Assembly (NCBI GenBank): GCA_022511485.1
Contig: JAFLUJ010000305.1
Coordinates: 1-8,077, forward strand
Direction of reading: 5' to 3'
Length of the DNA stretch: 8,077 bases
DNA from: Oscillospiraceae bacterium
Lineage (GTDB): Bacteria; Bacillota; Clostridia; Oscillospirales; Ruminococcaceae
Positions within the stretch are counted from its first letter, which is position 1. Each line of letters starts with the position of its first letter. A program made the translations under genes and the position numbers. Below the pieces are notes generated by a model. The model searched no databases. It was given only the letters and a program-made list of their open reading frames with translations, and was not told where the DNA came from. This document shows, piece after piece, positions 1 through 5,089 of this stretch.

Positions 1-243
1 GGGTTAAAATATATAATACCAATTGCAGTTTCAATCATAAATAAAAATCCTCTGATCGAGACCACATATTTTGAAGGAGATTTATTAATTGCATTGCTTG
101 AGTTATCTGTTTCTGATTGGGAAAATAACAAAAGTGATCTACAATTATTTCAGTCCATTGTCAGAGATAATATTGATGCTGTCAGATCTTGTGAAAACAT
201 TAAATGTGATCTGCTGAACGATTATTTGCAAATCGTATCATAA
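1..243 (+). CDS. 3' end of a CdiI-like immunity protein (5' truncated by window edge)
   Basis: Frame 1 is open from the first base to the TAA at 241-243, giving the last 80 residues of a protein whose start lies outside the window. The visible part begins GLKYIIPIAV, continues NPLIETTYFEGDLLIALL, and then has a polar, Asp/Asn-rich helical tail. The pattern of a hydrophobic 'IPIA' helix, 'NPL' and 'F/Y-EGDLL' matches what I remember of contact-dependent growth inhibition immunity proteins of the CdiI_2 type, small cytosolic proteins that neutralise a partner toxin. That the frame is coding is seen directly: it is open throughout and is followed 23 nt later by a well-spaced downstream gene. The family call is recognition from memory, so moderate. 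A toxin or a further immunity gene would be expected to the left, outside the window. Confidence 0.6.
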   Translation, partial: GLKYIIPIAVSIINKNPLIETTYFEGDLLIALLELSVSDWENNKSDLQLFQSIVRDNIDAVRSCENIKCDLLNDYLQIVS

Positions 244-252
244 ATTATAATT

Positions 253-260
253 AAGGAAGA
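253..260 (+). promoter_or_regulatory. Ribosome binding site of the 131-aa gene
   Basis: AAGGAAGA lies 6 nt before the ATG at 267. It sits in the 23-nt gap after the previous stop codon, where I see no promoter, so the two genes are probably cotranscribed. Confidence 0.75.
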
Positions 261-266
261 AATATT

Positions 267-662
267 ATGGAAATAATAAAATACCCTGATGAAGAAAAAT
301 TTCAGACGGCAGTAAATGATGACGAGCCTTTGCTTGTGCTTGTTTCCTTTGACGGGGAAAAACTTATCGCCAGTCAGATAGACGAAGCTGTAGAGCATCA
401 TATTCTCCTGAAAAAATCAGGCTTTCCCGATACAGATATTAATAAGTATTTTCGTCTTGTGGTGGATAAAAACGGCGCAGACTGGACCTTTGTCTGTCCC
501 GAAAGCTACAGCAGCGTCACAAGAAAAGATAAAAAAATTCAGGAGTTTTTCAAAGATGGTATGAGGATAATTCCGGAAGCTCTGAAAATGATCGGATATG
601 ATGTGACCATTGAAATTCCAAAAAGATACCGAAGACACTTTGACTTGATGGGAGATCAATAA
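267..662 (+). CDS. Hypothetical protein, 131 aa, family not recognised
   Basis: The ATG is placed by a good ribosome binding site. I do not recognise the family. The protein is soluble, with no signal peptide or membrane segment. It starts with a charged stretch (MEIIKYPDEEKF), then has a hydrophobic strand LLVLVSF (about residues 22-28), a helix (IDEAVEHHILLKK), a strand FRLVVDKNG followed by WTFVCPESY (about 62-81), and a basic C-terminal end with KRYRRHF. The small alpha/beta build and the position 23 nt behind a CdiI-like gene make a second immunity protein or an accessory of the same locus possible, but this is inference from position only. It converges on the aldolase gene, with hairpins between them. 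Coding status is well supported; function is unknown. Confidence 0.75.
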   Translation: MEIIKYPDEEKFQTAVNDDEPLLVLVSFDGEKLIASQIDEAVEHHILLKKSGFPDTDINKYFRLVVDKNGADWTFVCPESYSSVTRKDKKIQEFFKDGMRIIPEALKMIGYDVTIEIPKRYRRHFDLMGDQ

Positions 663-687
663 AATTCGCCGCCTGAAAAAATAAACG

Positions 688-703
688 CCCCCTTAATAGG
701 GGG
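688..703. repeat. GC-rich hairpin 1 (CCCCCT-taat-AGGGGG)
   Basis: A perfect 6-bp stem, CCCCCT/AGGGGG, with a 4-nt loop begins 25 nt after the stop of the 131-aa gene. The following plus-strand sequence (TGTAAATTTATTG) is only moderately T-rich, so an intrinsic terminator is possible but not clear. Its core matches hairpin 2 at 735-752 except for one loop base, so the two look like copies of one dispersed palindrome. Confidence 0.7.
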
Positions 704-734
704 TGTAAATTTATTGTAATGTACTTTATAACCC

Positions 735-752
735 GCCCCCTTGATAGGGGGC
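735..752. terminator. GC-rich hairpin 2, possible bidirectional terminator
   Basis: GCCCCCT-tgat-AGGGGGC forms a perfect 7-bp stem with a 4-nt loop between two convergent genes. On the plus strand it is followed by TTTG, and on the minus strand by GGGTTAT. It is well placed to end transcription from both sides. The lack of a long T tract keeps the terminator call moderate; the palindrome itself is plain. Confidence 0.55.
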
Positions 753-797
753 TTTGCAAATTTAATCAATTTAATATACTAAAGGCGGGGGTAGACT

Positions 798-819
798 CTG
801 CCCGCGGGGGCTTCCCCGC
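798..819 (-). repeat. Fragment of the dispersed GCGGGGAAGCCCCCGC repeat
   Basis: On the minus strand, directly after the aldolase stop codon, GCGGGGAAGCCCCCGC is followed by GGGCAGA. This matches the first 22 or so bases of the 98-bp tandem repeats at 1921 and 2019, with only one or two differences. It contains a 6-bp stem, GCGGGG/CCCCGC (804-819), and may also serve as the transcript end of the aldolase or, from the other side, of the 131-aa gene. Confidence 0.7.
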
Positions 820-1800
820 TTAGCTTATTTCATACAGCAGATCCTGATAGAGTGCGTCGTAATCGGTCTTTTTCTCCTTTATGAAGGCAATTGCAGCTCT
901 GGGATGACGGTTGAACGCACCGGTAAGCATATAAGGAACGTCATAGCCCCATACAGAACCCTTTTCTCTTTCCTCGGTGATATACTTCTCAATAAATTTA
1001 AGTGTGGGAGTGAGCTTGTAGTTCGGGTTTTTCAGGAAGCTCAGCATCTGCTCCATAAAGCAGTTTCCTGCACCTCTGCCCATTCCGCTCATTGTAGCGT
1101 CAACAAAGCTTGCTCCACAGGCAATTCCTTCGATGGTGTTTGCAAATGCAAGCTGCTGATTATTGTGCATATGAAGTCCCACTTTTTTACCTGCCGCCTC
1201 CGCCGCAGTAATGTACTGATTCGCAAGCTCACGCATCTGCTCCGGATAAAGTGAACCATAGCTGTCCACGATATAAATAACATCCACAGGACTGTTGCAG
1301 ACAAGCTCCAGTGATTTTCTGACATCCTCCTCACGGCTTGATGAAATAGCCATGATGTTTACAGAGGTCTCATAACCAAGGTCGTGACAGTACTCTATCA
1401 TTTCAAGAGCGCCGGGCATCTGATAAGTATAAGTAGCAATACGGATCATATCAATAACGCTCTCGCTTCTGGGAATGATGTCCTTACGGAAATCACAGCG
1501 TCCAACGTCTGCCATAACAGTGAGCTTAAGATTGGTGTCGTTCTCACCTACTATAGCACGGATATCCTCCTCATCGCAGAACTTCCACTTGCCAAAGTCC
1601 TCTGTCTTGAAAAGCTCCTTGGACGCCTTGTAACCGAATTCCATGTACTCTATGCCGGACTTTACATTAGTCTTGTAAAGAGCCTTTATAAACTCGTCCG
1701 AGAACCGGAAGTCATTTACCAGACCTCCGTCTCTTATTGTTGCATCCAGCAGCTTAATATCCGGTCTGTATGATATAAGATCTCCCTTTTGACTTGCCAT
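820..1800 (-). CDS. HMGL-like (DRE-TIM metallolyase) aldolase, 326 aa
   Basis: This is a TIM-barrel carbon-carbon lyase of the family holding 4-hydroxy-2-oxovalerate aldolase (MhpE/DmpG), HMG-CoA lyase and isopropylmalate synthase; members use a divalent metal to cleave or form 2-oxoacid adducts. The signature LLDATIRDGG is at 17-26 (Asp19, Arg23, Asp24). The metal-binding HMHNN is at 210-214 (His210, His212), VDSYGSLYP at 178-186 looks like the family DxxG strand, and GMGRGAGN is at 239-246. At 326 aa the barrel is complete, but I see no clear long C-terminal domain of the type that docks acetaldehyde dehydrogenase, and no dehydrogenase gene is nearby. The true substrate is therefore open; a role in making an unusual sugar or acid is one possibility. 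It has its own promoter and an AAAGGAAG site 9 nt before the ATG, so it is probably transcribed alone. Confidence 0.88.
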   Translation of the reverse strand: MASQKGDLISYRPDIKLLDATIRDGGLVNDFRFSDEFIKALYKTNVKSGIEYMEFGYKASKELFKTEDFGKWKFCDEEDIRAIVGENDTNLKLTVMADVGRCDFRKDIIPRSESVIDMIRIATYTYQMPGALEMIEYCHDLGYETSVNIMAISSSREEDVRKSLELVCNSPVDVIYIVDSYGSLYPEQMRELANQYITAAEAAGKKVGLHMHNNQQLAFANTIEGIACGASFVDATMSGMGRGAGNCFMEQMLSFLKNPNYKLTPTLKFIEKYITEEREKGSVWGYDVPYMLTGAFNRHPRAAIAFIKEKKTDYDALYQDLLYEIS

Positions 1801-1809
1801 AATTAGTTA

Positions 1810-1817
1810 CTTCCTTT
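1810..1817 (-). promoter_or_regulatory. Ribosome binding site of the aldolase gene
   Basis: On the minus strand AAAGGAAG precedes the ATG at 1800 by 9 nt and supports this start. Confidence 0.7.
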
Positions 1818-1862
1818 CAATTTACCGATTTAGTGATTTTAAGATTTATAGCACTAAAGTAC

Positions 1863-1891
1863 ATTATACCACCGAACGCGAAACTTGTCAA
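1863..1891 (-). promoter_or_regulatory. Consensus SigA promoter of the aldolase gene
   Basis: On the minus strand TTGACA (1886-1891) is separated by 17 nt from TATAAT (1863-1868), a perfect match to the vegetative consensus. Transcription would start near 1855, giving a leader of about 55 nt. Both boxes are exact, which predicts strong expression unless a regulator intervenes. No clear operator palindrome overlaps it. Confidence 0.88.
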
Positions 1892-1920
1892 TACACAAAA
1901 AAGATAATTTTTTATGAACG

Positions 1921-2018
1921 GCGGGGAAGCCCCCGCTGGCAGATCGTTGCTGCTCTTTTCATAACACAAAAATACGACACGGAAATATACTTGTATCATT
2001 AATACGACTGATACAAAA
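1921..2018. repeat. 98-bp tandem repeat, copy A
   Basis: The unit begins with the hairpin GCGGGG-aagc-CCCCGC (1921-1936). A block GCAGATCGTTGCTGC follows, then an AT-rich half carrying ACGACACGGAAATATACTTG. The match to copy B is about 92% (about 8 differences in 98 positions). At the end of copy A an 8-bp inverted repeat, TTGTATCA (1991-1998) and TGATACAA (2009-2016), forms a second potential hairpin. It lies between the aldolase promoter and the end of the upstream operon. Confidence 0.9.
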
Positions 2019-2034
2019 GCGGGGAAGCCCCCGC
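2015..2034 (-). terminator. Possible intrinsic terminator of the four-gene operon
   Basis: Read on the minus strand, GCGGGG-GCTT-CCCCGC is followed directly by TTTTG. A second stem, GAGCAG/CTGCTC, lies just upstream. It is about 95 nt past the stop codon at 2129 and before the aldolase promoter, so it could insulate the two units. The T tract is short, hence moderate confidence. Confidence 0.5.
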
Positions 2035-2116
2035 GAGCAGATCGTTGCTGCTCTTTTCATAACACAAAAAAACGACACGGAAATATACTTGTATCAATAA
2101 TACAACTAATCAAAAA
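2019..2116. repeat. 98-bp tandem repeat, copy B
   Basis: This is a direct repeat of 1921-2018 in the same orientation and of the same length. The hairpin GCGGGG/CCCCGC (2019-2034) is unchanged. The next block forms a perfect 6-bp stem here, GAGCAG (2035-2040) with CTGCTC (2048-2053), which is only partly kept in copy A. The unit is followed by GTTGGGAAGCC (2117-2127), a degenerate start of a third unit that runs up to the stop codon of the next gene. The other half of the 1991/2009 palindrome is degraded in this copy. Confidence 0.9.
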
Positions 2117-2128
2117 GTTGGGAAGCCA

Positions 2129-2593
2129 CTATTCTTCAAATATTCTTTTAATAAATTCATCTTTTTTATCAATGTAGTAAGGAATGTTATTTTCTTCACA
2201 CCAGTTTATTATTTTATTGACTCTGTAGTGTTTTTCAAACTTATTAAAAGCATCAAATTTTTCTCCGCCATCGTCAAAATATTTCCAGAAAGTATCCCAG
2301 TATTCCTTTTTATCAAGTCCCTTGAATATGTCATTGAGATTATTATCATCAAGGCTTTTTATATATTCTTTCTGAACTTCTCCTCTTGTTACAGATGGAA
2401 ATACTATCGGATTTCCCACAGTCTCTGCCTCGTCAGTTCCGATTTCACAAACTATATAGGAATCGGGATCAAAAATATAAGTTACAGGTTCATTAATAAA
2501 TTTATATCCAAGAGGATATTTATTATTCTCATACAGAATGCCTTTTTCAGCAAACGTGAAACTATAAAGCTCCTCATTTATTTTCAGTATCAT
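2129..2593 (-). CDS. Hypothetical AT-rich protein, about 154 aa
   Basis: I do not recognise the family with confidence. The frame can begin at a GTG (2605, 158 aa) or at the ATG at 2593 given here (154 aa). A weak GAAGAG is only 2 nt before the GTG and 14 nt before the ATG, so the start is uncertain. The protein is acidic and soluble, with an N-terminal beta-rich part (ILKINEELYSFTF, VTYIFDPDSYIVCEIG) and a C-terminal helical part rich in aromatic and charged residues (KKEYWDTFWKYFDDGGEKF, then VNKIINWCEENNIPYYI). The ending in 'W-EENNI' vaguely recalls the UPF0158 family, but this is weak. It is the last gene of the operon, 38 nt behind the phosphatase. It is visibly more AT-rich than parC, which fits an acquired gene. 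Confidence 0.7.
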   Translation of the reverse strand: MILKINEELYSFTFAEKGILYENNKYPLGYKFINEPVTYIFDPDSYIVCEIGTDEAETVGNPIVFPSVTRGEVQKEYIKSLDDNNLNDIFKGLDKKEYWDTFWKYFDDGGEKFDAFNKFEKHYRVNKIINWCEENNIPYYIDKKDEFIKRIFEE

Positions 2594-2643
2594 AGAAAGA
2601 ATCACAACTCTTCAAAATCTGATTTACTTTATTTAATTATTCA

Positions 2644-3369
2644 TCAATCATGTCTTTGATCTTCATTGGAGAACATCTCACAGAAACGTCCTGCAAACGC
2701 GGCTGGCTCATTATATTTATACAAATGGGAAATATCTCCGAACGCCGTCATTCTGAACACCGCTATACCCTCTCTGCGCTCTTCTGTCACCAGAGTTGTA
2801 ACGGAAGTCGGAGCAGCCATAGTTCCATGCCACAACACCATAGGAGATACCCCCAGCAAATGTGAAAGCATAACGCAGGTCACTCCGAAATGGCAAAACA
2901 GAGCAATAGTGTCCTCATTGGGACTGGCAGCCCTGTAGATGTTTCCTTCCCTCTTGTATCCATGACGTTCCAGAAGATCATCAAGACCATTATGTACCTT
3001 TGCTATCCCAGACCTCATTTCAGCGTCCTTCATTATCGGAACATCAAACCATTTGTCCTTGTCATAGTATTCAGGTATCTTAGTCCAGTTTTCCGGAAGC
3101 ATATCCCATGGTATACGCTTGCCGCCCTTGCCGTCGTCTATACGCACATCATATTCCCTTGCCCAGTCAAGGACCTCCGCCGTTCTTCCGGCTTTGTCCA
3201 GAGTGTACTCCGCTGTTTTCTGCGCCCTGCCCAAAGGAGACATATAATATTCTTTAATATCCATTGTAGCAATACGCTCTGCAAGCAGCTTTGCTTCTAT
3301 GTGTCCCCTTTCGGTCAGTGAATCTATTGTGTAGTCGGGATCACCATGTCTTATCAGTAAAAGCTTCAT
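2644..3369 (-). CDS. Histidine phosphatase family protein (phosphoglycerate-mutase-like), 241 aa
   Basis: This is a member of the branch 1 histidine phosphatase superfamily: cytosolic enzymes that transfer phosphate through a phosphohistidine. The start MKLLLIRHGDPDY carries the RHG signature (Arg7, His8 nucleophile, Gly9). SPLGRAQKTAEYT (44-56) has the second conserved Arg (Arg48), WAREYD (69-74) offers Glu72 as the likely proton donor, and LFCHFGV (157-163) gives the second catalytic His, His160. All expected active-site residues are present, so it should be active. The region from 75 to 145 is longer than in minimal family members and probably forms a substrate cap. The substrate cannot be told from sequence. 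AGGAGGTC (3373-3380) sits 5 nt before the ATG, the strongest ribosome site in this operon. It lies 45 nt after the paralogue pair and 38 nt before the last gene. Confidence 0.92.
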   Translation of the reverse strand: MKLLLIRHGDPDYTIDSLTERGHIEAKLLAERIATMDIKEYYMSPLGRAQKTAEYTLDKAGRTAEVLDWAREYDVRIDDGKGGKRIPWDMLPENWTKIPEYYDKDKWFDVPIMKDAEMRSGIAKVHNGLDDLLERHGYKREGNIYRAASPNEDTIALFCHFGVTCVMLSHLLGVSPMVLWHGTMAAPTSVTTLVTEERREGIAVFRMTAFGDISHLYKYNEPAAFAGRFCEMFSNEDQRHD

Positions 3370-3372
3370 ATT

Positions 3373-3380
3373 GACCTCCT
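3373..3380 (-). promoter_or_regulatory. Ribosome binding site of the histidine phosphatase
   Basis: On the minus strand AGGAGGTC, a near-perfect anti-16S match, lies 5 nt before the ATG at 3369. Confidence 0.8.
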
Positions 3381-3414
3381 AATTTTAATATTACTTTGAC
3401 ATATCAGAATTAAA

Positions 3415-4131
3415 CTACTCCATTGCATAGACCTTTTCCAATCTTGCCATCAGATCTTCGGGAGTGTCTTCATACACCATTTTAAGAGACGCTATTGCTT
3501 CATCCATTTTCTTCTGATATGCCAGAAGAAATGCTTTACAATAATAATGCTGATTATAATTATCTGCATACCAGTGAGGATAATTACCAGCAGCTATCCG
3601 CTTGTCCATCTCTGCGATCATGTCATCAATAGTCCGGACACGATTAAAAAAGTCAAGCATGAACGGGATATTATTCCGTATGACCTCTTCAATATACTTG
3701 TAAGCTGAGGCAACATCGTTTATATTCATACAATCATCCTCGGTAAAATATGAGTGCAGGAAATATTTTTTTCTGATTTCAGCTTTTTCCTTAAATGTGA
3801 ATTTCTCAGAATAATAGTCGATATTACGGAAAACAGAATCCCCAAAATTTATGGCAACTGCTTTTTCTGTTCTGTGGTAGATAAATTTTCCGTAGTCTTT
3901 CCTTGAGGGAATAAAGTCAAAGTTATAGCCCCAAAAAATTGGATAAATGGTGCCTTTCTGTGCCAATAAATGAAATGCTTTCCGGCAGTGTCCCTCCCAC
4001 GGAGTAAACCAGTAATATCCCTTGTCGCAGCATTTCACATCAAAATATTCGGACAATACGTTAGTTACCCCGACGTTAAAGTATTTGACAAGAAAATCAT
4101 ATGGTTTCAGCTTCTGGTTCAGATCTTCCAT
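3415..4131 (-). CDS. Hypothetical protein, tandem paralogue 1 (238 aa)
   Basis: This is a family I do not recognise. It is about 80% identical to the gene directly upstream (4156-4851). Residues 1-100 are an aromatic-rich, probably mixed alpha/beta region: YDFLVKYFNVGVTNVL, CCDKG, WFTPWEGHCRKAFHLL, WGYNFDFIPS and YHRTEKAVAINFGD. The centre is helical (EIRKKYF, DVASAYKYIEEVIRNNIPFML). The last 45 residues (AFLLAYQKKMDEAIASLKMVYED and on) resemble a single TPR-like helix pair. No signal peptide or membrane segment is seen. It differs from its twin mainly by a longer loop, NYPHWYADNYNQHYYC, near residue 185. The ATG is preceded by AGGAG with 8-nt spacing. Such duplicated soluble proteins are often immunity or sensor proteins, but that is only a guess. 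Confidence 0.85.
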   Translation of the reverse strand: MEDLNQKLKPYDFLVKYFNVGVTNVLSEYFDVKCCDKGYYWFTPWEGHCRKAFHLLAQKGTIYPIFWGYNFDFIPSRKDYGKFIYHRTEKAVAINFGDSVFRNIDYYSEKFTFKEKAEIRKKYFLHSYFTEDDCMNINDVASAYKYIEEVIRNNIPFMLDFFNRVRTIDDMIAEMDKRIAAGNYPHWYADNYNQHYYCKAFLLAYQKKMDEAIASLKMVYEDTPEDLMARLEKVYAME

Positions 4132-4139
4132 TTTTATCG

Positions 4140-4144
4140 CTCCT
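4140..4144 (-). promoter_or_regulatory. Ribosome binding site of tandem paralogue 1
   Basis: AGGAG on the minus strand lies 8 nt before the ATG at 4131. The segment from AGGAGCG to the start codon is the same as before paralogue 2 except for one base, so the leader was duplicated with the gene. Confidence 0.75.
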
Positions 4145-4155
4145 AAAAAAATAAA

Positions 4156-4851
4156 TTACTCCATTGCATAGACCTTTTCCAATCTTGCCATCAGATCTTC
4201 GGGAATGTCATCATCATATATCATTTTAAAAGATGCTATCGCTTCATCCATTCTCTTCTGATATGCCAGAAGAAATGCTTTATCATAATAATAATGACGA
4301 TCCCCTGCAGCTATCCGCTTATCCATCTCTGAAATTATATCATCAATAGTTTTAGTGCGCTCAAAAAAGTCAAGCATGAACGGGATATTATTCCGGGTGA
4401 CCCCTTCAATATATTTGTAAGCTGAGGCAACATCGGTTATATTCATGTTATCGTACTCGGAAAAATATGCGTATAGGATATATTTTTTTCTGATTTCAGC
4501 ATGTTCCTCCAATGGAAATTTCTCATAATAATAGTCGGTATAATGTAAAAAAGATTGATCCCCAAAATGTATGGTAACTGCTTTTTCTGTTCTGTGGTAG
4601 ATCAGTTTTCCATTGCTTTGCCTTGAGGGAATGAAGTCAAAATTATAGCCCCAAAGAATTGGATAGATGTTGCCTTTCTGTGCAAATAAATGAAATGCTT
4701 TCCGGCAGTGTCCCTCCCACGGTGTAAACCAGTCATGTCCCTTGTCACAGCATTTCACATCAAAATATTCGGACAATACGTTAGTTACCCCGACGTTAAA
4801 ATATTTGACAAGAAAATCATAGGGGTTCAGCTTCTGGGTCAGATCTTCCAA
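4156..4851 (-). CDS. Hypothetical protein, tandem paralogue 2 (231 aa, TTG start)
   Basis: This is the first gene of the minus-strand operon and twin of the gene 24 nt downstream (about 80% identical, ends fully conserved). The start is TTG at 4849-4851. Compared with the twin's leader one extra T changes AAAAATGG to AAAAATTGG, which puts the ATG out of frame and leaves TTG as start. An in-frame TAA lies just two codons before it, and the next in-frame Met is past the middle of the protein, so TTG is the only reasonable start. AAGGAG precedes it by 9 nt. The region layout matches the twin: an aromatic N-terminal half with WFTPWEGHCRKAFHLF and WGYNFDFIPS, helical centre DVASAYKYIEGV, and TPR-like tail. 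It has a shorter loop (DRHYYYD) near 185. Function unknown; the frame is intact, so both copies appear to be kept by selection. Confidence 0.85.
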   Translation of the reverse strand: MEDLTQKLNPYDFLVKYFNVGVTNVLSEYFDVKCCDKGHDWFTPWEGHCRKAFHLFAQKGNIYPILWGYNFDFIPSRQSNGKLIYHRTEKAVTIHFGDQSFLHYTDYYYEKFPLEEHAEIRKKYILYAYFSEYDNMNITDVASAYKYIEGVTRNNIPFMLDFFERTKTIDDIISEMDKRIAAGDRHYYYDKAFLLAYQKRMDEAIASFKMIYDDDIPEDLMARLEKVYAME

Positions 4852-4860
4852 TTTTTATCG

Positions 4861-4866
4861 CTCCTT
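4861..4866 (-). promoter_or_regulatory. Ribosome binding site that supports a TTG start
   Basis: On the minus strand AAGGAG lies 9 nt before the TTG at 4851. Together with the in-frame stop two codons upstream of the TTG, it fixes the start of paralogue 2. Confidence 0.75.
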
Positions 4867-4887
4867 AAAAAGATAAATTACGATTAC

Positions 4888-4916
4888 ATTATACTACAAT
4901 AAATAAGATAAGTCAA
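4888..4916 (-). promoter_or_regulatory. SigA promoter of the four-gene minus-strand operon
   Basis: On the minus strand TTGACT (4911-4916), a 17-nt spacer and TATAAT (4888-4893) match the vegetative consensus at 11 of 12 positions. It sits about 37 nt upstream of the TTG start of paralogue 2. No comparable promoter is plain in the short gaps downstream, which supports a single transcript for the four genes. Confidence 0.85.
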
Positions 4917-4952
4917 ATAATCTTTATCATAATACTGATTCCAATTCAAATA

Positions 4953-4967
4953 ATTGACTTTGTCAAT
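4953..4967. promoter_or_regulatory. Palindrome ATTGAC-ttt-GTCAAT in the divergent promoter region
   Basis: A perfect 6-bp inverted repeat with a 3-nt centre lies between the two divergent promoters. Its right arm overlaps a possible upstream -35 (TTGTCA, 4960-4965) that stands 17 nt from TAGTAT (4983-4988). It could be a protein operator for either side, but no regulator gene is in view. The palindrome is real; the role is inference. Confidence 0.4.
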
Positions 4968-5019
4968 GTTTTCATTTAGGAATAGTATAAAATATTCCTG
5001 TCCTTGGAAAAATTTTTTA

Positions 5020-5048
5020 TTGCTTTTGGAAAAAGTTTGTGTTATAAT
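5020..5048 (+). promoter_or_regulatory. Probable SigA promoter of parC
   Basis: TTGCTT (5020-5025), a 17-nt spacer and a perfect TATAAT (5043-5048) lie about 40 nt before the TTG start of parC. The -35 is weaker than in the other promoters of the window (4 of 6). Transcription should start near 5055. Confidence 0.75.
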
Positions 5049-5074
5049 TAAAACGATATGTATTAATTCAGACC

Positions 5075-5081
5075 AAGGAGG
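5075..5081 (+). promoter_or_regulatory. Ribosome binding site deciding the TTG start of parC
   Basis: AAGGAGG lies 8 nt before the TTG at 5090. There is no ATG at the right distance, so the TTG is the start. Confidence 0.85.
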
Positions 5082-5089
5082 AAGTCACT

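Noticed and set aside
904..1254. Plus-strand open frame of 116 codons over the aldolase
   Set aside because: It is antisense to conserved catalytic-region codons of the aldolase and has no upstream signals.
1817..1999. A 60-codon minus-strand frame, and short frames starting MKRAATIC, across the 98-bp repeats
   Set aside because: They lie inside the repeats and over the aldolase promoter, have no ribosome binding site of note, and their sequence follows from the repeat and its hairpin.
1921..2130. The tandem repeats as a CRISPR array
   Set aside because: The 98-bp units are similar over their full length with no unique spacers, and no cas genes are present.
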